The notes under the pieces were generated by a model. That model was given only the letters and a program-made list of their open reading frames with translations. It ran no database searches and was not told where the DNA came from. The translations under genes were made by a program, and so were the position numbers. A DNA stretch of 7,039 nt from Caldilineaceae bacterium (lineage in GTDB: Bacteria; Chloroflexota; Anaerolineae; Caldilineales; Caldilineaceae), in assembly GCA_026645635.1 (NCBI GenBank), contig JAPKMV010000173.1, positions 1 through 7,039 on the forward strand, given 5' to 3'. How positions within the stretch are numbered: position 1 is the first letter of the stretch; every line of letters begins with the position of its first letter. This document shows positions 1-7,039 of the stretch, in pieces.

Positions 1-2
1 CT

Positions 3-1376
3 TTCTATCGCTGGTTTCTGCTGGCGGCGATTGGCCTGGCGCTGCTGCTTGTGTTTTTCAATGTGGCCAGCCTCATGCGGGGCGTGGCGCCGCTCTGGCT
101 GCTGGTGAGCAGCGACCTGCTGGTAACGGGCGCGATCATGCTGGCCTTGTTCGGCTATCTGAGTTCTTCACCCGCGCTGGCAAGTTTGGAATACCGGCTG
201 ATCGGCGCCGGGCTGACGCTCTTCCTGGTCCTGGTTTCGCTGCTGGGCTGGATCGCCACGGTGACCTTTCTCGCCCAGCAGGCGCCGCAGACCGAGCCGG
301 CTGCGGTGTTTGGCGCGCAGATGCAGGCGCAGTTCTTTGTGACGCCGGCAGCCTATCAAGGGCTGGCGCAACAGCTCAGCGACATGCTGACGCCGCTGCT
401 CTGGTTCGCCCTGCTGGGCAGCCTGCTCTTTGTGGGGGCGTACACCTTCTACTATCAGCGGGTGGTGGGGCCGCCGCTGCGCCAGATCGGCGCGGGTTTT
501 CGCGCGGTCGAGCAAGGTGATCTGACTGTGCGGATTCCGCCGCTGCCCTGGCAGGATGAGTTCAGCCAGATCGTCATCTCCTTCAACCAGATGACCTCCT
601 CCCTGGAGCGCACCGGCCAGGAACTGCACGCCTATCAACAGCACTTGCAGGCGCTGGTCGATCAACGCACGGCGGAGTTGATGCAAGAGATGCACCTGCG
701 CAAAGAACTGGAAGTCCGTCAGGCGATTCAAGACGAACGAACGCGCATCGCTCAGGAAACGCACGATGGCCTGCTTCAAAGTCTGATGGGCGTCCGCATT
801 CGGCTCATTCGCAGCAAACGCCTCAGCCGGCTGCCGGCCGAACGGCTGCAGACTGAGTTGGATGAGATTGCAGGCGAGATCACGCATTCCACGCAAGACC
901 TGCGCCATCTGGTCAACGAACTCAACGATCAGATTTTGCCTGACGGCCTGATCCCGGCGCTGCAACAGATCATCCAGCGCCAACAGCGCGCCTATCCCAT
1001 CGACATCCAGGCTGACTTGAACTGTGCATCTGCGCAGCTTTCTGTGAATCATGAACTGCATGTCCTGCGCATCGTCCAGGAGGCGCTGGCCAATGCCGTC
1101 CGTCACAGCGGCGCCGCGCACGTGTGGATTGCGGCCAGGTGCGCTGAGGCGGAGGGCGGGGCCGTGCTCCAGGTTCAGATTCGCGACGATGGGTGCGGCT
1201 TCGACCCGTCACAGCAAAACGGCGCCGGGTGGGGAATGAAGAACATGCAGCGCCGCGCCAGCCAGGTGAATGGTGTTCTGCGCATCGACAGCAAACCGGG
1301 CGCCGGCGTTGTGATCGAACTGACTGTGCCGTTGGGGGAGTCTGGCGCTTCGCCATCAAGCCAGGTGAATCGATAG
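3..1376 (+). CDS. Sensor histidine kinase, NarL/LiaS class (HAMP-HisKA_3-HATPase), 5' end missing
   Basis: Membrane sensor kinase that should autophosphorylate on His and pass the phosphate to a LuxR/NarL-type response regulator, none of which is in the window. Residues are counted from the first in-frame codon at base 3. About four hydrophobic helices are visible (roughly 4-21, 31-53, 65-90, 129-150), followed by HAMP (about 150-205), a coiled coil, and a HisKA_3 dimerisation domain. The latter carries ERTRIAQETHDGLLQ, with acceptor His254 and the HDxxxQ phosphatase-type pattern. The C-terminal ATPase has an N box (EALANAVRHS, Asn364), a G1 box (DDGCGF, Asp395) and a G2 box (GWGMKNM). A GTG at 51 could serve as a start, but the frame is open to the left edge and the first helix continues upstream of it, so I treat the gene as truncated by the window. 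The short loops leave no recognisable extracytoplasmic sensor domain, so the signal may be sensed within the membrane. The 3' end overlaps the convergent gene. Confidence 0.93.
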   Translation, partial: FYRWFLLAAIGLALLLVFFNVASLMRGVAPLWLLVSSDLLVTGAIMLALFGYLSSSPALASLEYRLIGAGLTLFLVLVSLLGWIATVTFLAQQAPQTEPAAVFGAQMQAQFFVTPAAYQGLAQQLSDMLTPLLWFALLGSLLFVGAYTFYYQRVVGPPLRQIGAGFRAVEQGDLTVRIPPLPWQDEFSQIVISFNQMTSSLERTGQELHAYQQHLQALVDQRTAELMQEMHLRKELEVRQAIQDERTRIAQETHDGLLQSLMGVRIRLIRSKRLSRLPAERLQTELDEIAGEITHSTQDLRHLVNELNDQILPDGLIPALQQIIQRQQRAYPIDIQADLNCASAQLSVNHELHVLRIVQEALANAVRHSGAAHVWIAARCAEAEGGAVLQVQIRDDGCGFDPSQQNGAGWGMKNMQRRASQVNGVLRIDSKPGAGVVIELTVPLGESGASPSSQVNR

Positions 1377-2528
1377 CACCGCGCCCACGATCCCGCGGTA
1401 GCTCTGCGCCGCTGCCACCAAGTCGGCGATCGCCAGCCGCTCGTCCACCACATGCGCGTCGCCCTCCGCCGCGGGGCCAAAGCCGACGGTGGGAATGCCC
1501 AGCACGCCTGCGCTCGACGCCCCGTTGGTGCAGAAACGGTAGGCGCGGATGGCTGGGTTCAGGCCTGCCGTGCGCAGCCCTGCCAGCGCGGCCTGCACGA
1601 ACGGATGCTCCTCATCGAAGGCCCACGCCGGGAAGAACTTGGGCGCAGTCAGCACGGCGCCGGTGTAGGCGTGATGCTCACCCGCGGCGATGGTCGCATT
1701 GAACTGGATCTCCTCCACGCCGGGCCGCGCCGTGATGGCGCCGAGGACGCTCGCCGCGGTCTCGCCGGGCAAGGTGCGCCGGTCGTAGGTGACGCGGCAG
1801 CGGCTCGGGATCACCGAGTAACCGGGATAGGGGTCGGAAATCATGTCGGTGAGCGCCAGCAGCGCCGGCCCCAGCAGCGGATGATTGTCCAGCGGTGTGC
1901 TTTCGACGGCATCGATCAGCTTGATCATCTCATGCACGGCGTTGACGCCCAACTGCGGCGACGAGGAATGGGCCGGCTTGCCGATGGTCTCCAGGTGGAT
2001 TTCAGCGCGCCCGCGTCCGCCGCGGTTCAAGTTCAGCTCGGTCGCCTCGCCGATGACCACGAAGTCGGGCTTGACTGTCGCCATCACTGTCTCGAGGCTG
2101 ATGCCCTCCATCACCTCTTCCAGCACCGTGGCGCTGACCGCGACGCGACCGGCCAACTTCGTGCGATCCACCGTCCCTGCCGCGTAGACCATCGCGGCCA
2201 GTGCGCCTTTCATGTCCGCCGCGCCGCGACCATAAATGTAGCCATCTTCGATGTCGGCGGCAAAGGGATCGTGGGTCCAGATGGAGCCGGGCGCAATGCC
2301 CACGGTGTCGCAGTGCGCGTCGAGCAGGAGCGTCGGGCCGGGCTGTGCGCCGTGGACGATACCGATCGCACTGCCGTTGGCATCGACCAACACCTCGTCG
2401 AAGCCCAGGCTGCGCATCTCCGCCACGATGCGGGCGATCACCGGCGCCTCCTCCCCGCTCAGGCTGGGGATGCGGATCAAGTCCTGGGTGAAGGCGACCA
2501 GCGCCGCCGGATCGATACTCTGTGCCAC
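1356..2528 (-). CDS. M20-family metallohydrolase, YgeY-like (ArgE/DapE/ACY1 group)
   Basis: Probable cytoplasmic two-metal amidase or deacylase of 390 residues, the usual size for M20 enzymes. Visible metal-site elements are DAHCDTVG (His72, Asp74), GRGAADMKG (bridging Asp105), LEEVMEG (catalytic Glu137, metal Glu138), GEATE (Glu161) and C-terminal GDAHVVDE (His359). His187 in KPAHSSSP lies in the lid/dimerisation domain. The C-terminal pattern FPAW..DEEH followed by FCTNGASSAGVLGIPTVGFGP resembles, from memory, E. coli YgeY, a hydrolase of the selenium/purine-linked cluster; its exact substrate is unknown to me. A longer reading from GTG at 2549 is possible. I prefer GTG at 2528 because AGGAG lies seven bases before it and the family N-terminus follows. 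It is downstream of the SsnA-like gene on the same strand, probably in one transcript. ArgE- or DapE-like biosynthetic roles are alternatives. Confidence 0.9.
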   Translation of the reverse strand: MAQSIDPAALVAFTQDLIRIPSLSGEEAPVIARIVAEMRSLGFDEVLVDANGSAIGIVHGAQPGPTLLLDAHCDTVGIAPGSIWTHDPFAADIEDGYIYGRGAADMKGALAAMVYAAGTVDRTKLAGRVAVSATVLEEVMEGISLETVMATVKPDFVVIGEATELNLNRGGRGRAEIHLETIGKPAHSSSPQLGVNAVHEMIKLIDAVESTPLDNHPLLGPALLALTDMISDPYPGYSVIPSRCRVTYDRRTLPGETAASVLGAITARPGVEEIQFNATIAAGEHHAYTGAVLTAPKFFPAWAFDEEHPFVQAALAGLRTAGLNPAIRAYRFCTNGASSAGVLGIPTVGFGPAAEGDAHVVDERLAIADLVAAAQSYRGIVGAVLSIHLA

Positions 2529-2535
2529 GAGGCGT

Positions 2536-2540
2536 CTCCT
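2536..2540 (-). promoter_or_regulatory. Ribosome binding site of the M20 hydrolase
   Basis: On the minus strand AGGAG sits seven bases before GTG 2526-2528. This decides the start: the upstream GTG at 2547-2549 has no such site, and using it would put this motif inside the coding region. Confidence 0.7.
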
Positions 2541-2567
2541 CAAGCTCACGATGAATTGTTGGTTGCA

Positions 2568-2655
2568 ATAGACCGCGGATGAGGCGGATTAGACGGATTT
2601 GCGCGGATTTTCTGATTTATCCGCGCAAATCCGCTGAATCCGTCTAATCCGCGGT

Positions 2656-2659
<4 letters not shown>
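2568..2659. repeat. 92-bp imperfect palindrome of the GCGGATT type
   Basis: Two 41-base arms (2568-2608 and 2619-2659) around a 10-base AT-rich loop. The outer 13 bases pair perfectly (ATAGACCGCGGAT), as do the inner 15 (CGGATTTGCGCGGAT); the middle 13 match at 8 positions, giving 36 of 41. Each arm is itself built from GCGGATT-like heptamers recurring every 8-10 bases. It fills most of the gap between the two hydrolase genes, and its right edge includes the amidohydrolase stop codon (2656-2658). Transcribed from the minus strand, it would form a long hairpin whose base lies about 28 bases upstream of the M20 ribosome binding site. There is no T-run after it, so it looks like a dispersed repeat or mRNA-stability hairpin rather than an intrinsic terminator. 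Confidence 0.85.
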
Positions 2660-3975
<1,316 letters not shown>

Positions 3976-3980
3976 ACGAG

Positions 3981-3985
3981 TCCTT
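3981..3985 (-). promoter_or_regulatory. Ribosome binding site of the SsnA-like amidohydrolase
   Basis: Minus-strand AAGGA with a five-base spacer to ATG 3973-3975, which supports that start. Confidence 0.6.
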
Positions 3986-4007
3986 ATTCCAGGGTAGGCG
4001 CCATGCC

Positions 4008-4178
4008 TTAGAAACTGTTTGCAAAGTCACCCCAATTTGACGCAGAGGCGCAGAGATGCAGAGAAACGCAGAGAAAATCAAGAGAGAGCGCAGCAGTAGC
4101 CGGCTTTGCAACTCCTCTGCGAACCTCTGCGCCGCTGCGTCTCTGCGTCAGCCTTGCCCCTTTTCAAACAGGCTCTTA
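4008..4178. mobile_element. Candidate MITE-like palindromic element (CGCAGAG family)
   Basis: The outer ends 4008-4025 and 4161-4178 are inverted repeats matching at 14 of 18 positions, sharing the core CTGTTTG. Inside them, arms 4038-4073 and 4115-4150 match at 29 of 36 positions and consist of CGCAGAG-like units around a 41-base centre. The tetramer CTTA occurs at 4007-4010 and again at 4175-4178, which could be a target duplication but is short enough to be chance. There is no transposase gene. It begins only 32 bases upstream of the amidohydrolase start, so it may have displaced or supplied that gene's promoter. It may instead be a plain dispersed palindromic repeat that never moved as a unit. 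Confidence 0.4.
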
Positions 4179-4189
4179 CCGACTCTTGT

Positions 4190-4205
4190 GCGTCTTGGCG
4201 TCTTG
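4190..4205. repeat. Tandem octamer GCGTCTTG x2
   Basis: Two exact tandem copies of GCGTCTTG, followed by GCGT, which begins a third. The phrase resembles another common short interspersed repeat seen in GC-rich environmental genomes. Function unknown. Confidence 0.6.
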
Positions 4206-4254
4206 GCGTGAGCCACTTTCACATCGCTGAGAAGATGCGAGGCAAACATGTCAA

Positions 4255-4306
4255 AATCATACACGATAGCCGATTCCCGACACAACCTTGCCGCAATCAT
4301 ACACGA
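4255..4306. repeat. 12-base direct repeat AATCATACACGA, 40 bases apart
   Basis: The exact 12-mer occurs at 4255-4266 and 4295-4306, both in plus orientation, start to start 40 bases (close to four helical turns). It is more AT-rich than its surroundings and is not related to the CGCAGAG repeats on either side. Its position between divergent transcription units would suit a regulator binding site. Read on the minus strand, each copy contains TATGAT. Confidence 0.6.
4256..4285 (-). promoter_or_regulatory. Weak candidate promoter for the hydrolase pair
   Basis: On the minus strand TATGAT (4256-4261) matches the sigma-70 -10 consensus at five of six positions. TTGTGT (4280-4285) is a poor -35, with an 18-base spacer. 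Transcription would cross the MITE-like palindrome and give a leader of about 270 bases. This is motif reading only. Confidence 0.2.
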
Positions 4307-4314
4307 ACCGCATG

Positions 4315-4397
4315 TTCTCTGCGTTTCTCTGCATCTTTGCGGCTCTGCGCTGAAGTGGGTAGCCAAGGAGTGAAGCAGAGACGCAGAGAAACAAAGA
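4315..4397. repeat. Second CGCAGAG-type inverted repeat
   Basis: Arms 4318-4340 and 4375-4397 match at 19 of 23 positions when one is inverted, around a 34-base centre. The left part, 4315-4349, is an inverted copy of 4041-4075 with 33 of 35 identical bases, so both structures belong to one repeat family. It ends 47 bases before the glycosyltransferase start. Confidence 0.75.
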
Positions 4398-4444
4398 CCG
4401 TACAGTTTGGTGCCGGTAACGGTTCGGTGTAAGCTCCTACGATT

Positions 4445-6478
<2,034 letters not shown>

Positions 6479-6483
6479 CCGCC

Positions 6484-7039
6484 ATGTCCGCGTCCGCACA
6501 AAACGGCGGCGACGCCCTGCGCTCCGCCTCTCACTTACGTTCGAGGTTCGCCCCTCGCCCCTCGCCCCTCGCCTTGCTCCTGCTCGTCTACCTCCTCTTC
6601 GGCGTCGCCTTCAGCCTGGTCACACCGCCCTTCGAGGCGCCTGACGAGCCGTTTCACTATGCGTTCGTGCGTCATGTCGCCCAGGGCAACGGCCTGCCTG
6701 TGCAGGACGAAGTGGCAACCGGCCCGTGGGCGCAGGAGGGCAGCCAGGCGCCGCTCTACTACCTGGTGGCCGGGCTGCTCACCGCCGGCATCGACGCCAG
6801 CGATTTCCCTGCCCTGACCACGGTCAACCCGCGCGCCAATATCGGCGACCCGCTTTCGCCGGGCAACAAGAACTTCATGCTCCACAGCGGCCAGCCCAAG
6901 CCCATGCAGCAGACGAACCTGGCGGTGCATGTGGCGCGCTGGTTCTCGCTGCTGCTGGGCGCGGCGACGATCCTGTGCACCTACCTCACCGCGCAGTTCG
7001 TCTTTCCTGGCCGCCGCGCTCTGCCGCTGATCGCCGCGG
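6484..7039 (+). CDS. Second polytopic membrane glycosyltransferase-like protein (GT-C/DUF2142-like), 3' end missing
   Basis: The frame stays open from ATG 6484 to the right edge (185 codons), starting five bases after the previous stop, so co-transcription and translational coupling are likely. A basic N-terminus precedes a first helix (about 28-47) and then TPPFEAPDEPFHY, where Asp54-Glu55 and His58 form the acidic outer-loop motif of GT-C-like proteins and the related DUF2142 group. QAPLYYLVAGLL (about 89-100) and ARWFSLLLGAATILCTYL (about 151-168) also fit that fold. The sequence differs clearly from its neighbour, so this is a distant relative rather than a recent duplicate. Codons about 22-30 come from a GC-rich heptamer repeat, so the true start may be downstream, for example TTG 6574 just before the helix. 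The catalytic half and exact family lie beyond the window. Confidence 0.82.
   Translation, partial: MSASAQNGGDALRSASHLRSRFAPRPSPLALLLLVYLLFGVAFSLVTPPFEAPDEPFHYAFVRHVAQGNGLPVQDEVATGPWAQEGSQAPLYYLVAGLLTAGIDASDFPALTTVNPRANIGDPLSPGNKNFMLHSGQPKPMQQTNLAVHVARWFSLLLGAATILCTYLTAQFVFPGRRALPLIAA
6548..6573. repeat. Heptamer tandem repeat TCGCCCC, about 3.7 copies
   Basis: Three exact copies of TCGCCCC plus a partial TCGCC, inside the N-terminal coding region of the second membrane protein. The unit is not a multiple of three, so gain or loss of one copy would shift the frame between ATG 6484 and the first helix. Confidence 0.75.

Larger units (their letters stand above)
3976..4444. other. Gene-free, repeat-rich spacer between divergent genes
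   Basis: This 469-base region separates the minus-strand hydrolase unit from the plus-strand glycosyltransferase unit and must contain both promoters. It holds the amidohydrolase ribosome site, a MITE-like palindrome (4008-4178), the octamer GCGTCTTG repeated twice in tandem (4190-4205), a 12-base direct repeat (4255-4266, 4295-4306) and a second CGCAGAG-type inverted repeat (4318-4397). Short open frames cross it on both strands, but they read through the repeats, lack good ribosome sites and give Arg/Ser/Leu/Cys-rich products. I do not call any of them a gene, and I see no tRNA. Confidence 0.8.

Noticed and set aside
168..1121. Minus-strand 317-codon open frame opposite the kinase
   Set aside because: The sense frame has HAMP, H, N and G boxes; the antisense product shows no domain.
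1452..2582. Plus-strand 376-codon open frame opposite the M20 gene
   Set aside because: A GC-rich antisense shadow: His/Arg/Ala-rich with no motif, while the opposite strand has all M20 metal-site motifs.
4148..4366. Minus-strand 72-codon open frame in the spacer
   Set aside because: Both ends lie in repeats, there is no family-like composition, and no ribosome site was noticed.
4038..4397. CGCAGAG repeats as a CRISPR array
   Set aside because: The units are short, degenerate, inverted and irregularly spaced, with no unique spacers of constant length and no cas gene.
4106..4432. Plus-strand 108-codon open frame in the spacer
   Set aside because: It runs through the CGCAGAG repeats, giving Arg/Ser/Leu/Cys-rich repeat-like peptide, and has no ribosome site or recognisable domain.
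4407..4435. TTGGTG and TAAGCT with a 17-base gap as the glycosyltransferase promoter
   Set aside because: Each box matches the consensus at only about three of six positions, no better than chance.

Overview
The window is GC-rich, densely coded bacterial chromosome. It holds parts or all of five protein genes and one 469-base gene-free stretch packed with short inverted repeats. Three traits suggest a filamentous or environmental Chloroflexota (Anaerolineae/Caldilineae-like) genome: GTG starts, a pair of large GT-C membrane glycosyltransferases, and interspersed repeats of the 'GCGGATT' and 'CGCAGAG' types. This taxonomic guess is inference from style and recalled family distribution, not from a marker gene.

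Layout. (1) From the left edge to 1376 (+) lies the 3' part of a multi-pass membrane sensor histidine kinase of the NarL/LiaS class (HAMP, HisKA_3, HATPase). (2) Converging on it, with the two 3' ends overlapping by 21 bp, is a minus-strand pair. SsnA-like amidohydrolase (2656-3975) is upstream and YgeY-like M20 metallohydrolase (1356-2528) is downstream. They are separated by 127 bp that hold a 92-bp imperfect palindrome, whose edge supplies the amidohydrolase stop codon. (3) The 3976-4444 spacer has no convincing gene. It holds a candidate MITE-like palindrome (4008-4178), a second copy of the same repeat family in the other orientation (4315-4397) and a 12-bp direct repeat. (4) From 4445 (+) there is a complete GT-C membrane glycosyltransferase with a C-terminal beta-rich domain. 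Five bases after it comes the start of a second membrane protein of the same general type, cut by the right edge.

How the genes may work together. The two hydrolases look like one transcription unit. In Escherichia coli, ygeY and ssnA belong to the purine/selenium-linked molybdenum hydroxylase cluster, so a role in catabolising N-heterocycles or N-carbamoyl/N-acyl intermediates is reasonable but unproven. None of the other cluster members is visible here. The two glycosyltransferase-like genes are probably co-transcribed and act at the membrane on lipid-linked sugars, with unknown acceptors. The kinase should have a LuxR/NarL-type response regulator partner outside the window.

I did not find a clear new biological system. 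The points most worth a second look are the Gln that replaces a normally conserved active-site His in the amidohydrolase, and the nested repeat structures around it.
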